From positions 109,524 to 173,523 of the forward strand of contig NZ_JAEK01000009.1 in the NCBI RefSeq assembly GCF_000518865.1: a stretch of 64,000 nucleotides of DNA. Reading direction: 5' to 3'. The position numbers and the translations under genes were made by a program. The stretch is from Bacillus sp. J37 (lineage in GTDB: Bacteria > Bacillota > Bacilli > Bacillales > Bacillaceae). Within the stretch, counting starts at the first letter, position 1, and every line of letters starts with the position of its first letter. Shown piece by piece: positions 19,361 to 27,867 of this stretch. Under the pieces are notes generated by a model that saw nothing but the letters and a program-made list of their open reading frames with translations, was not told the origin of the DNA and did no database searches.

Positions 19361-19391
19361 AAAAAGGACCTGAGAAATCAGGTCCCTTTCT
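19361..19391. terminator. Bidirectional terminator
   Basis: AGGACCTGA pairs with TCAGGTCC. T-rich sequence follows on the + strand and TTTTT on the minus strand, serving the 73-aa gene and the convergent yjcZ-like genes. Confidence 0.8.
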
Positions 19392-19402
19392 CTTGGTTAA
19401 TT

Positions 19403-19534
19403 TTATAACCAAGCAGCGCCAACGATAATCAATAGAATGAACAATACAACGATTAACGCAAATCCTCTACCATATCCATATCCTCCACCATATCCATAAC
19501 CACAATGCCCATGACCATAACCATATCCGTACAT
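19403..19534 (-). CDS. YjcZ-family small sporulation protein, 43 aa
   Basis: A 43-residue product with a Gly-Tyr-rich N-terminus ([16 protein letters not shown]) and a single membrane segment [19 protein letters not shown], the hallmark of YjcZ/SscA-type small spore proteins. AAAGGAGGAA lies 6 bases before the ATG. A second copy follows upstream at 19576-19680. Confidence 0.88.
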   Translation of the reverse strand: MYGYGYGHGHCGYGYGGGYGYGRGFALIVVLFILLIIVGAAWL

Positions 19535-19575
19535 TAAAATTCCTCCTTTATATAATAATTGAAATCAGCAGCAAA

Positions 19576-19680
19576 CTAGTATACAACGTAAGCAGAGCCC
19601 ACAATAATTAGCAGGATGAATAACACAACGATCAAAGCAAAGCCACCACCGTAGCCATAACCTGGAGTTGCACCACTCAT
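19576..19680 (-). CDS. YjcZ-family small sporulation protein, 34 aa
   Basis: A 34-residue product starting MSGATPGYGYGGG and continuing [20 protein letters not shown], almost identical in its membrane part to the neighbouring 43-aa protein, so the pair arose by tandem duplication. GGGAGGTG precedes the ATG. Such proteins are made in sporulation and sit in the spore envelope. Confidence 0.88.
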   Translation of the reverse strand: MSGATPGYGYGGGFALIVVLFILLIIVGSAYVVY

Positions 19681-19940
19681 TCACAACACCTCCCTTTCGT
19701 TGTACTAATACACTATGTATATAGGTACTTGTCTGTAAGGGCGGATGCACAGTTCCTATAAAAAATTTTTTATTTTAATGGGCATGAAGAATCAACTCGT
19801 TTTGTTTGCTAATTTGTTAGAAATCGTTTATGAATAAAGAAGGAATTCAATGTTAAACTGTATAGTATAAACGTGTTAAAAGCCGATAGTGCACGTCAAA
19901 CACTTTAACAGCCTATTTCTTATATGTGAAGGATGATTTG

Positions 19941-20513
19941 ATGAAAAAAATAGTATTTCTAATTAGCGTTCTTTGGATGCTTCCTTTCATGGTCTCTGCT
20001 CATACAACAGTATCAAATTCCACCCCTGAGGAAGGGCAAGCAATTAAAGAGGAATTATCAAGCATGAAAGTTGAATTCGCCGGTGAAATTGAAAAACAAA
20101 GTACACTTACCTTAAAGCAAAATGATACAGAAATTCCTTTAGATTCCATTACCGTTAATGAAAAAGAAATTATTGGTACAGTTACCACACCATTAACAAA
20201 TGGTAGCTACGTCTTAACATGGAAAATAGCCGCAAAGGATGGACATGCCATGACAGGAGATATCCCATTCACTGTGGAAATTCCTGAGACTAAAAAAACT
20301 GAAACTGAAGAAACAGAAGTGACAGAAAGTGAAGCACCCAAACTTAAGGAATCAACAGAACAAAGTCGTGAAAATACACTTGAAGAACCCCATTATAATG
20401 AGACAAACTCAAGCGAAGATTCGAATTCATCAACATTCGCAACAGTTTCAGTCATTGTCTTGATTATTTTATTAATTGGTGGAATATGGGTTATTTTTCG
20501 TAAAAAGAGGTAA
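19941..20513 (+). CDS. copC: CopC-domain copper resistance protein, membrane-anchored
   Basis: 190 residues. Signal peptide ending VSA is followed at once by HTTVSNSTPEEG, placing the copper-binding N-terminal His at the mature start. The CopC beta-sandwich runs to about residue 115 with DGHAMTGDIPF. A Glu/Thr/Ser-rich spacer then leads to a C-terminal membrane span and RKKR. The ATG at 19941 has AAGGA 7 bases upstream. It lies 3 bases from copD; in B. subtilis the two domains are fused in YcnJ. Role: surface copper binding and uptake. Confidence 0.9.
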   Translation: MKKIVFLISVLWMLPFMVSAHTTVSNSTPEEGQAIKEELSSMKVEFAGEIEKQSTLTLKQNDTEIPLDSITVNEKEIIGTVTTPLTNGSYVLTWKIAAKDGHAMTGDIPFTVEIPETKKTETEETEVTESEAPKLKESTEQSRENTLEEPHYNETNSSEDSNSSTFATVSVIVLIILLIGGIWVIFRKKR

Positions 20514-20516
20514 AGT

Positions 20517-21599
20517 ATGAATCAACTAATTCCAATTACAGAGTATGCAACATATATGCTCTTTTCTTATTTAGTAGGGTATATCTTCTTACAATTTATA
20601 CCTCAATCTAGCAAACCTGTTATTCCAGTAACAAAACAGAGCTTATTATTAAGTGTATTAGGCATTATTGTGTTAACTTTTTTACCTGTTGTTCAGGTAA
20701 TTACTTTCTTTTCTGAGGATGGGTTATTTAGTTTAACTGCCTATTCTATATTAACTGAATTTCAAGTTGGCATTGCCTGGCTCTACGGAAGTTTTTTCGC
20801 GGTTTTATTATGGATGACAATTTATGTGGAAGGTCCAAAGTATTTGCAGGCATTTTTGATCCTTGTCATGATTATTTCAGTTGGTTATGCGAGTCATGCT
20901 TCGACACTTGATGCTTTACCCGGCTTACTTTCACATTCCATCCATTTTTTAACGATCACCATATGGTTTGGTGTACTTCTTCATGTTGGTTGGTTAGCAA
21001 AAGAGATAAATAATTGGCATGCATTTCTTCGATGGTTTACACCTTTATCAATTGTATTGATTGTCATTCTAACGATATCCGGGATAAGCCTCATGCTTTT
21101 TGTGGTTGAACCACGCGATTATACTAACTCATGGGTTCTGACATATGGACAGATGCTTTTACTTAAACATATAAGTATTTTTCCTATTCTTGTTTTTGGA
21201 TTAATAAACGGATTTTTATCTCGAAAAACAAAACAAAATGAGAATTTCAATCCAATTAAATGGGTACAAGCAGAAACATTTATCCTTATGATTGTCTTTT
21301 TTATTACAGGAATATTAGGCACACTACCTCCTCCACATCAAGTGAATGCGACATTTTTACAGGAGGGCCCTGCAAATTGGGTGGAGCCAATATTAGGGCT
21401 AAATATTCAAGCACCCTTTAACGTGCAACTTGTTATAGGTTTACAATCGATTGTTCTACTAGTCATTGCTGTGTTATTTATCATGATGATGATTGTTAGC
21501 TTTTTCAAAAAAATCTCACCTATAATTGCTTTAAGCTTTGGTATCGCCTTTATCATTTCTACCTACCTGGGTTTAATGTTTTCGATTGTTATTCACTAA
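20517..21599 (+). CDS. copD: CopD-family copper transport membrane protein
   Basis: 360-residue polytopic protein with about nine membrane segments and the CopD-domain blocks GYASHASTLDALPGLLSHSI and FLTITIWFGVLLHVG, including the histidines thought to carry copper. A late segment ILGTLPPPHQV is also typical. It follows copC by three bases, forming a two-gene copper acquisition operon. No CsoR or YcnK regulator gene is adjacent. Confidence 0.9.
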   Translation: MNQLIPITEYATYMLFSYLVGYIFLQFIPQSSKPVIPVTKQSLLLSVLGIIVLTFLPVVQVITFFSEDGLFSLTAYSILTEFQVGIAWLYGSFFAVLLWMTIYVEGPKYLQAFLILVMIISVGYASHASTLDALPGLLSHSIHFLTITIWFGVLLHVGWLAKEINNWHAFLRWFTPLSIVLIVILTISGISLMLFVVEPRDYTNSWVLTYGQMLLLKHISIFPILVFGLINGFLSRKTKQNENFNPIKWVQAETFILMIVFFITGILGTLPPPHQVNATFLQEGPANWVEPILGLNIQAPFNVQLVIGLQSIVLLVIAVLFIMMMIVSFFKKISPIIALSFGIAFIISTYLGLMFSIVIH

Positions 21600-21715
21600 C
21601 AATTGAAATCGCATTAATTTTCTGTAAATATAAGTCGATCATATTTAAACACCTCTAATCATTGAATAAGAAAGCAGTAGTTTGCTTATCCTAACAATGA
21701 AGGAGGTGTTTTAAT

Positions 21716-21877
21716 ATGGCACAAGACGTATTATGTGAAGTTAGTAGTTGCATCCATAACATTAACAACGAGAACAAATGTGGTGCAACTCAAATTTATG
21801 TAGTGAATCATAAAGAAAAGAACGCTTCCACTAGCAGTGACACAGATTGTAAAACATTTGAACCCTCTGACTTGTAA
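21716..21877 (+). CDS. DUF1540 domain protein, 53 aa
   Basis: Small Cys-containing protein with the DUF1540 pattern: CEVSSCIHN, then KCGATQIYVVN, then SDTDCKTFEPSDL. The four Cys could bind a metal. AAGGAGGTG lies 9 bases before the ATG. DUF1540 proteins are common in spore formers and have no assigned function. It is followed by a terminator. Confidence 0.87.
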   Translation: MAQDVLCEVSSCIHNINNENKCGATQIYVVNHKEKNASTSSDTDCKTFEPSDL

Positions 21878-21883
21878 TGTTAT

Positions 21884-21922
21884 TAGAAGAGGCGACCAAT
21901 TAGGGGTTGTCTTCTTCTTTTA
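21884..21922 (+). terminator. Terminator of the DUF1540 gene
   Basis: GGCGACC pairs with GGTTGTC (two G-U pairs) with an outer AGAAGA/TCTTCT stem, followed by TTCTTTTAT. Confidence 0.6.
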
Positions 21923-21928
21923 TAGTAT

Positions 21929-21947
21929 TGAAAATAATTATCATTAT
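21929..21947. promoter_or_regulatory. Fur-box-like sequence without an obvious target gene
   Basis: TGAAAATAATTATCA matches the 7-1-7 Fur motif TGATAATNATTATCA at 14 of 15 positions, and overlapping half-sites continue to 21947. No gene starts close by on either strand. Confidence 0.45.
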
Positions 21948-21967
21948 TATTCATGTTATTACAATAA

Positions 21968-22004
21968 AATAAAAGCGGCTGATATTTTTTCAGTCGCTTT
22001 TTAT
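21968..22004. terminator. Bidirectional terminator before the DUF3231 gene end
   Basis: AAAAGCGGCTGA pairs with TCAGTCGCTTTT, with T runs in both directions. Confidence 0.75.
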
Positions 22005-22011
22005 CATTTAA

Positions 22012-23019
22012 TTATTCTTTTTTAATTATTTGATCACGATCGTCTGTTTGTGGAGGTTCTTCAAGCCAACTATGATTTATCATAATATTTGCTCCATCTT
22101 CTGCATAAAGGCCAATTTCAGGTACTAAAGAGGCATACCTTAGAGCAAGATCTCTTCTTGGACTGCCAGACATTGATGCGCCATAATTTCCAATTCCGGC
22201 TGCAATCATAGCTGAAACGTGAAACATCATGAGCTTATCTGAAAATACAGGAGCCGTCGAATCTGTAAGTGCTGTATCCCACGTCATTGGGGCAGGCAGA
22301 TCCTCTTTCTTTAAGATATCACTAAAAAGATCTATATGCTTTTGAGCAATTCGCTTTCCTCTTAAAAAATACTCTTTCACTTCTTTCCTTTTTGCTGTTT
22401 GAGCAAACCCCATAATTAACGTTTTCCCGATTGCATTTGTTTGAATATTATTAAATAGCATTGTAATTTCATGTGCTGTTAAAGGCCTTTTATCTCCCAT
22501 AAAACCAGCTAAAAAATGTTGTTTTCCAACAAAATCTACTTTATCAGGTACAGAGATATAAGGAGGTCTTATATATGTTCCTTGCTTTAGCATTAGGTCT
22601 CTTGTTAAATCCTGTAGTCCAACAGCTAATTTAAGTACACTTTTAAAAAACGATACTACATCAGATCTAGTTGAAAATCCAATTGCTCCACTTGCCGCTG
22701 CCATCCCTAATATGGACATATTTCTCAAATATATAAGTGAAAAAGTATCAGAAAATAAACGAGGAGCATCCTTATTAACATCCTCTTTTGTAAAACCAAG
22801 GGGTATTGGGAACTTCTCTTTTTGAAATAAATCTTTTAGAAATGCAAGATTTTTCTTCGAACCATCGAGTGTGAATTCCAAAACAGGACGAACCTCTTCA
22901 TCTTCTACTTTTTGTAAAAAATGACTCACAACACATACAGAGGCTGTGTCATTTATATATTGCGTCCATAACACCGACATTTCAGCAGCCGTTAATTGAA
23001 TGTTTGTTTTTTTCTCCAT
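22012..23019 (-). CDS. DUF3231 family protein
   Basis: 335-residue protein of two similar helical halves (about 5-165 and 175-330). Each holds a pattern of the type SxxFSDxL or LFSDTFSLIYLRNMS followed by a Gly/Ala-rich helix (GMAAASGAIGFSTRSD and GIGNYGASMSGSPRRD). This duplicated ferritin-like arrangement is DUF3231, found mainly in spore formers and related in plan to CotF-type coat proteins. The ATG at 23019 is chosen because AGGTG lies 6 bases upstream; a GTG at 23028 is possible. Function is unknown. Confidence 0.87.
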   Translation of the reverse strand: MEKKTNIQLTAAEMSVLWTQYINDTASVCVVSHFLQKVEDEEVRPVLEFTLDGSKKNLAFLKDLFQKEKFPIPLGFTKEDVNKDAPRLFSDTFSLIYLRNMSILGMAAASGAIGFSTRSDVVSFFKSVLKLAVGLQDLTRDLMLKQGTYIRPPYISVPDKVDFVGKQHFLAGFMGDKRPLTAHEITMLFNNIQTNAIGKTLIMGFAQTAKRKEVKEYFLRGKRIAQKHIDLFSDILKKEDLPAPMTWDTALTDSTAPVFSDKLMMFHVSAMIAAGIGNYGASMSGSPRRDLALRYASLVPEIGLYAEDGANIMINHSWLEEPPQTDDRDQIIKKE

Positions 23020-23100
23020 GACGTACACCTGCTTTTTTTATATGTGTTATAAGTTTTCACCACCCGTATAAAATTATGTATTATATAGAAATTCTTAGAC

Positions 23101-23139
23101 AAAAAAAGCAGGACCCCCTTAACGGGTAAGTCCTGCTCA
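23101..23139 (-). terminator. Terminator of the proC-proB-proA region
   Basis: On the minus strand AGCAGGA pairs with TCCTGCT around a GC-rich loop and is followed by seven T, 5 bases after proA. Confidence 0.88.
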
Positions 23140-23143
23140 TTTA

Positions 23144-24406
23144 TTATCTGGTTTGACCATTTCCTGACATGAGGAATTTAACTGTCGTTAAAGCAGGTAA
23201 TCCCATTGGACCACGTGCATGTAACTTTTGTGTTGAAATTCCAATTTCTGCACCAAATCCAAGTGCACCACCATCCGTAAAACGTGTCGAGGCATTATGG
23301 TACAAGGCAGATGCGTCCACTACATTCATAAAGATTTTAGCAGTATCTCTATTTTCAGTTACGATTGCTTCTGAATGCTTCGTACCATATTTTTCAATAT
23401 GATCTATCGCTTCTTCCACACTCTCTACTGTTTTTACTGCAAGATCCAAACTTAAATACTCATTACCCCAATCTTCTTCATTTGCGAGTATTGCATCTGG
23501 AAAATAGGATAAAGCTGTTTCATCACCATGAACTGTAATACCCTCTTCATTTAATGTGTTAATTAATCGTTCTTTGTTTTTATCAAGCCACTCTTTATGG
23601 ATAATAGCTGTTTCTAATGCGTTACAAACAGCTGGTCGGTCTGTTTTTGCATTAACTAAAATATTTAATGCTTTCTCTACATCTGCTTCAACATCAATAT
23701 ATAAATGACAGTTTCCAACGCCTGTTTCAAGGACAGGAACAGTCGCATTGTTTACAACAGCATTGATGAGAGAGCCACCACCACGTGGAATTAACACATC
23801 AATATGTTCCTTCATTGTAAACAACTGTTGTGTTGCTTCACGATCAGTACTCGCAATAAATTGAACTGCTTCTTTTGGGATTTTTGTTGTGTTTAATGCT
23901 TCATGCATAACCTCTACTATTGCTTTGTTTGATGATAAAGCAGATGATCCGCCTTTTAAAAGAATTGCATTTCCTGATTTAAATGCAAGTCCTGTTGCAT
24001 CAACTGTCACATTTGGACGTGCTTCATAAATCATACCTATAACACCTAAAGGCACTGTCACCTTTTCAACCAATAATCCATTATCTAAAGTCCAATTCGA
24101 TAATATCTTTCCTGTCGGATCCTCAAGTTTTGCTACTTGTCTTAATCCCTCTGCAAAATCAAAGATCCTCTCCTTTGATAAAGCAAGACGATCCATATAA
24201 GCTGCATCATAGCCTTTTTCTTTCCCTAACTGTAGATCACGCTCATTTGCATGAAGAATGCGCCGCGTATTTTTCTCCAGGGTATCTGCTATGATATGCA
24301 ATGCTTCATTTTTTTCTTCTGTTGATAATAAACCTACTTTTTTTGCTGCTTTTTTCGCTGCTATTGCTTGTTCTTCAACTGATGTATGTTTTTCAATGAC
24401 AGACAT
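23144..24406 (-). CDS. proA: Gamma-glutamyl phosphate reductase ProA
   Basis: 420-residue NADPH-dependent reductase that makes glutamate-5-semialdehyde, the second step of proline synthesis. Aldehyde-dehydrogenase fold with the catalytic Cys in KTDRPAVCNALETAI, substrate block IYEARPNVTVDATGLAFKSG, and the C-terminal ALGFGAEIGISTQKLHARGP. GGAGG precedes the ATG. It follows proB by 13 bases. Usual family length. Confidence 0.97.
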   Translation of the reverse strand: MSVIEKHTSVEEQAIAAKKAAKKVGLLSTEEKNEALHIIADTLEKNTRRILHANERDLQLGKEKGYDAAYMDRLALSKERIFDFAEGLRQVAKLEDPTGKILSNWTLDNGLLVEKVTVPLGVIGMIYEARPNVTVDATGLAFKSGNAILLKGGSSALSSNKAIVEVMHEALNTTKIPKEAVQFIASTDREATQQLFTMKEHIDVLIPRGGGSLINAVVNNATVPVLETGVGNCHLYIDVEADVEKALNILVNAKTDRPAVCNALETAIIHKEWLDKNKERLINTLNEEGITVHGDETALSYFPDAILANEEDWGNEYLSLDLAVKTVESVEEAIDHIEKYGTKHSEAIVTENRDTAKIFMNVVDASALYHNASTRFTDGGALGFGAEIGISTQKLHARGPMGLPALTTVKFLMSGNGQTR

Positions 24407-24419
24407 CCAATTCCTCCTT

Positions 24420-25550
24420 TTAAACTCCTACAGGTAATGATAATTCAAGCTCACAGACTAAATCATCAAAATGAACAACTTCTTGCCTTTGAATATCTCC
24501 ACCTGTGATGCTCTTCATGTTTTCTAATTCCTCAGTCGAATAATTAACAACCCCTAAGCCAACTCTCTCACCCTCATGATCCAGGATTCGAATGACCGCA
24601 CCTTTTTCAAATTGACCGTTTACTTGCTCGATATCTGATGAATAAATACTATGTTTATGATCAGCAATGGACATTTTGACATTTTGGTTAATGACAACTT
24701 CACCTTCCGGACCTGAATGAAAGGCAATCCATTGTTTCTTTCTATTTAAGTTAACCGTCTCATTTGTGACTTCAAAATATGTGCCCTTCGCATCACCTCG
24801 GACTGCTTCAGTAAGAATATTGGCAATGCTTGCTTTCCCAAGGAAGGTAGAAATACCTGATGCCATTGCTATTTTGACTGCATCAATTTTTGATCTCATT
24901 CCACCTGTACCAACATTACTGCCGGAATCACCAGCCCCCTCTTCGATTTCAGGGGTTATTTCATATACTTTTTCAAGTAATTTTGCCTGCTCGTTTTTAC
25001 GTGGATCTGAGTCATATAATCCTTCAATATCAGAAAGAATAATTAGTTGATCTGCTTCAATTAAACCAGCTACTTTTGCAGACAATGTATCATTGTCGCC
25101 AAATTTCAAACGATCAACTGTCACTGTATCGTTTTCGTTAACAATTGGGATTATCCCTCTTTCCAGCAGTACATTTAATGTATTTCTTACATTGTTATAG
25201 CGGGTTTCATCTGAAAAATCACTGCGGGTTATTAATATTTGAGAAGCAACATATCCGTGTGATAAGAAAATTTCCGAGTATGCTTCAATTAATAAACCTT
25301 GCCCAATAGAAGCTGCTGCTTGTTTTTCTGGTAAAGATGTCGGCCGATTGATACATCCTAATTTGCGGTAACCTGCTGCAACCGCTCCCGATGATACGAA
25401 AACTATTTCATGTCCTTCATCTTTTAATAATGCAATTTCATCTGCTAATTTCTCTAGTTTCCGTCGACTAATCTCACCGTGTCGACTTGTTAAGGAACTG
25501 CTTCCTACCTTTATTACAACCCGTTTTTTCTCATTTTCAAGGGTCGTCAT
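24420..25550 (-). CDS. proB: Glutamate 5-kinase ProB
   Basis: 376-residue kinase for the first step of proline synthesis, with an amino-acid-kinase domain (about 1-260: VVIKVGSSSLT, VSSGAVAAGYR, ENDTVTVDRLKFGDND, GGMRSKIDA) and a C-terminal PUA domain (about 285-360: KGAVIRILDHEGERVGLGV). Feedback inhibition by proline is normal for this form. Start with AGGAGTGAT upstream. It lies between proC and proA. Confidence 0.97.
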   Translation of the reverse strand: MTTLENEKKRVVIKVGSSSLTSRHGEISRRKLEKLADEIALLKDEGHEIVFVSSGAVAAGYRKLGCINRPTSLPEKQAAASIGQGLLIEAYSEIFLSHGYVASQILITRSDFSDETRYNNVRNTLNVLLERGIIPIVNENDTVTVDRLKFGDNDTLSAKVAGLIEADQLIILSDIEGLYDSDPRKNEQAKLLEKVYEITPEIEEGAGDSGSNVGTGGMRSKIDAVKIAMASGISTFLGKASIANILTEAVRGDAKGTYFEVTNETVNLNRKKQWIAFHSGPEGEVVINQNVKMSIADHKHSIYSSDIEQVNGQFEKGAVIRILDHEGERVGLGVVNYSTEELENMKSITGGDIQRQEVVHFDDLVCELELSLPVGV

Positions 25551-25591
25551 TATATCACTCCTGAAATTTTATTATCTCTATATTTAATCTG

Positions 25592-26440
25592 TTATTTAGA
25601 ATTCACTAAAAGACTTTCTTGGATTTGCTCACTAATTTCTTTTGAACGAATTGCGGCATGCTCAACAGCTTTGGCAATTGCCTTGCCTCCGCCATTCTCA
25701 TCAAGCGCTTTTAGACCTGCAGCTGTCGTACCGTTTGGTGAAGTTACCTTTTCTCTTAAGATCGTTGGTGTTTCACCTTGCTCTTGGACCATATTTGCAG
25801 CACCTTTAATAGTTTGAGCGATGATTTTCCTTGTTGTCTCCACATCAAATCCAGCCTTTGCACCTTCCTGCTCCATATGCTCCATTAAATAGTAAAAATA
25901 TGCGGGTCCGCTTCCTGCAAGACCTGTAAAGACATCCATATCCATTTCATCGATTGTGTAGACTTCACCGATGCATTCTAATAATGTTTTAGTTAAAACG
26001 ACATTGTTTTCTGATGTTTCATGACCTGGGGATATGGCAGTAGCTGATTCACCGATAGCACTTGATGTGTTCGGCATGACTCGGACTACCTGCTGGCCAA
26101 TATGAAGGTTTTGTTCAAGATATGTTGTTGTAATTCCAGCTAGTACTGATAATATGAGTTGGTTTGGTTTGATATGTTGCTTGACTCCTCTTAATGCCTG
26201 ATCTACATCTTTTGGCTTCATTGCCAGAAAAATGACATCTATTTGGTCAAACTGTAAGTCTTCTAATTTACAACTGTTAATACCATAAATAGCTTCTAAA
26301 GCAGCTAATCGTTCTGCATTTGAGCGGTTTGTGACAACTATCTGATGTATGGGGAATTTTTCTGATTTTACAAGTCCAGATATCATTGCCTCTGCCATAG
26401 AACCTGCGCCTATAAACGCAACTGTTTTATCGTGTAGCAT
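25592..26440 (-). CDS. proC: Pyrroline-5-carboxylate reductase ProC
   Basis: 282-residue enzyme that reduces pyrroline-5-carboxylate to proline. The Rossmann motif VAFIGAGSMAEAMI is at the start, and the signature TGLAGSGPAYFYYLMEHM and EKVTSPNGTTAAGL are near residues 165-245. The ATG at 26440 has GGAGAG 5 bases upstream; the frame is open for another 46 codons but that extension is not family-like. It is the first of three consecutive proline genes, 41 bases from proB. No T-box leader was seen, unlike some Bacillus proBA operons. Confidence 0.96.
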   Translation of the reverse strand: MLHDKTVAFIGAGSMAEAMISGLVKSEKFPIHQIVVTNRSNAERLAALEAIYGINSCKLEDLQFDQIDVIFLAMKPKDVDQALRGVKQHIKPNQLILSVLAGITTTYLEQNLHIGQQVVRVMPNTSSAIGESATAISPGHETSENNVVLTKTLLECIGEVYTIDEMDMDVFTGLAGSGPAYFYYLMEHMEQEGAKAGFDVETTRKIIAQTIKGAANMVQEQGETPTILREKVTSPNGTTAAGLKALDENGGGKAIAKAVEHAAIRSKEISEQIQESLLVNSK

Positions 26441-26918
26441 CTCATCTCTCCAATTTCGTTCGTATTTTTGTTCGTATTTTTGCTCACGTTTTAATACTAA
26501 CATGATGATTTTCATAATCAAGGTGTTCAAGTAAAGTTGTGAGTATTTCTTCCAATTAGTTAGTGTAAGCGTTGCCATTTATCCGTATATTCTTTTAAAA
26601 GCGTCTCAGACGCCTCTAACGCTTCTCATCCCCTTATATCAAGATTTGGATTTTTTAAATTTTCATACAATTGTCTAGTTGCCGGGTTGTTTGGATACAA
26701 TGTTTTGTCCTTTTTGAAAAATTTTCAAACTTGGATTGTTGTTTATCTTATTTTTCCATTAATTAAACACATGGGTATTTAAACCTCTTTAACCACATAA
26801 AAACTACTATCTTCTATTAAATAATTTGAAAACCTTTCATTTTTCCGTTAACTATTATACAATTCCTGTATGTACCTATGTCTTGAATGTTTCGTAGGAT
26901 TGAAAGGAGTTTTTCAAG
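26441..26918. other. 478-base divergent intergenic region
   Basis: It must hold promoters for proC (minus) and the SurA-like lipoprotein (+). Seen: a direct repeat of ATACGAACAAAA in the proC leader (about 26453-26480), a small perfect inverted repeat GCGTCT-C-AGACGC at about 26603, and AT-rich sequence. No T-box motif, riboswitch or further gene was recognised. Confidence 0.55.
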
Positions 26919-27677
26919 TTGAAAAAATTTTTACTAGCACTATTCGTCGGAGTCCTTTCTTTATCACTTGCTGCTTGCAACAATGATGAAGATAAAGCAA
27001 AGGAAAAGGAAAAGGAAACAGAAGAAAAAGCTACCGGAGAAGAAGAAGCAGCTGTTGATCCTAAGGAGATGCAAAAAAAGCTTGATGCACAAAAGGTAGA
27101 AGAAGATACAGTTGTTGCGATTGTAAATGGCAAAGAAATTAAAGGTAATGAATACAACGACGCTTTAAGTATGTCACAAATGCAATTTACTAGTATGGGA
27201 CAAGATCCGACAACTGAAGAACTGGCAACACAATTAAAAGACTATACGCTTGAAAGCCTTGTAGGACAAACTCTTATTATGCAGGAAATTGAGAAAAAAG
27301 GCTACGAAGCGAAAGAAGAAGATATTAATAAACAGCTGGATACCTTAAAGGCTAATTATGAAAGTGATGATGCCTTTAATGAAGCATTAAAGGCAAATAA
27401 CCTTACTCTAGATGAACTTAAGACTCAAATTGCAGACACAGTAAAATATGATCAATATGTTAAGAACGACTTAAAGGTAGAAGAAGTGACGGATAAAGAA
27501 GTAAAAGAATATTATGACAAAATGGCAAGTTCCGGGGACGAATCAGCAGAAACTCCAAAGTACGAAGATGTTAAGGATACATTAAAAACTAACCTTGAAG
27601 GTCAAAAAACACAAGAAAAACTTGCAGCAAAAGTAGAGGAGCTTCGTGAAACGGCGAAGATTGAGTTAAAATTATAA
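26919..27677 (+). CDS. SurA N-terminal domain lipoprotein (PrsA-like chaperone without PPIase domain)
   Basis: 252 residues. Lipoprotein signal with lipobox LSLAAC (Cys20) and an acidic/lysine-rich linker (24-50). A SurA/PrsA-type N-terminal region follows with VVAIVNGKEIKGNEYNDAL, LIMQEIEKKGYEAKEEDIN and a helical C-terminal part KTNLEGQKTQEKLAAKVEEL. The parvulin domain found in PrsA between these halves is absent. It probably acts as a folding helper outside the membrane. TTG start with GAAAGGAG upstream. Confidence 0.88.
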   Translation: MKKFLLALFVGVLSLSLAACNNDEDKAKEKEKETEEKATGEEEAAVDPKEMQKKLDAQKVEEDTVVAIVNGKEIKGNEYNDALSMSQMQFTSMGQDPTTEELATQLKDYTLESLVGQTLIMQEIEKKGYEAKEEDINKQLDTLKANYESDDAFNEALKANNLTLDELKTQIADTVKYDQYVKNDLKVEEVTDKEVKEYYDKMASSGDESAETPKYEDVKDTLKTNLEGQKTQEKLAAKVEELRETAKIELKL

Positions 27678-27687
27678 ACAATGAATC

Positions 27688-27724
27688 AAAAACGGTTGTT
27701 CAAATTGAACAACCGTTTTTTAAT
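27688..27724 (+). terminator. Terminator of the SurA-like gene
   Basis: AAAAACGGTTGTTCAA pairs with TTGAACAACCGTTTTT in a near-perfect 16-bp stem followed by T. Confidence 0.93.
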
Positions 27725-27781
27725 ATACCATGTTAAAAATTCACTTGAATAAATTGTTTATTATTGTACACACTATCACTA

Positions 27782-27866
27782 GGACTTGTAGCTCAATTGT
27801 AGAGCGGTCAACAATTACACCGTTAACTTGTTGTACATTTTGTGGGTTCAAATCCCACCAAGTCCT
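27782..27866 (+). ncRNA. tRNA-like RNA with abnormal anticodon arm and D-loop
   Basis: A cloverleaf can be drawn. Acceptor GGACTTG/CAAGTCC (7 bp, or 8 with A27781-T27866); D stem GCTC/GAGC with loop AATTGTA, which lacks the normal GG; T arm GTGGG/CCCAC with canonical loop TTCAAAT. The anticodon region is wrong for a tRNA: CAACAA pairs with TTGTTG and TTA with TAA, leaving a six-base apical loop instead of seven. The total is about 85 nt and CCA is not encoded. A tRNA-derived small RNA or a decayed tRNA are the options; B. cereus tRNA-Other is a possible relative. A TTGAAT -35-like hexamer lies upstream. Confidence 0.65.
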
Positions 27867-27867
27867 T

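Noticed and set aside
26441..26580. N-terminal extension of ProC by 46 residues and possible T-box leader
   Set aside because: The extension is not in the protein family and the internal ATG has the good ribosome binding site. No T-box AGGGTGG or specifier structure was seen.
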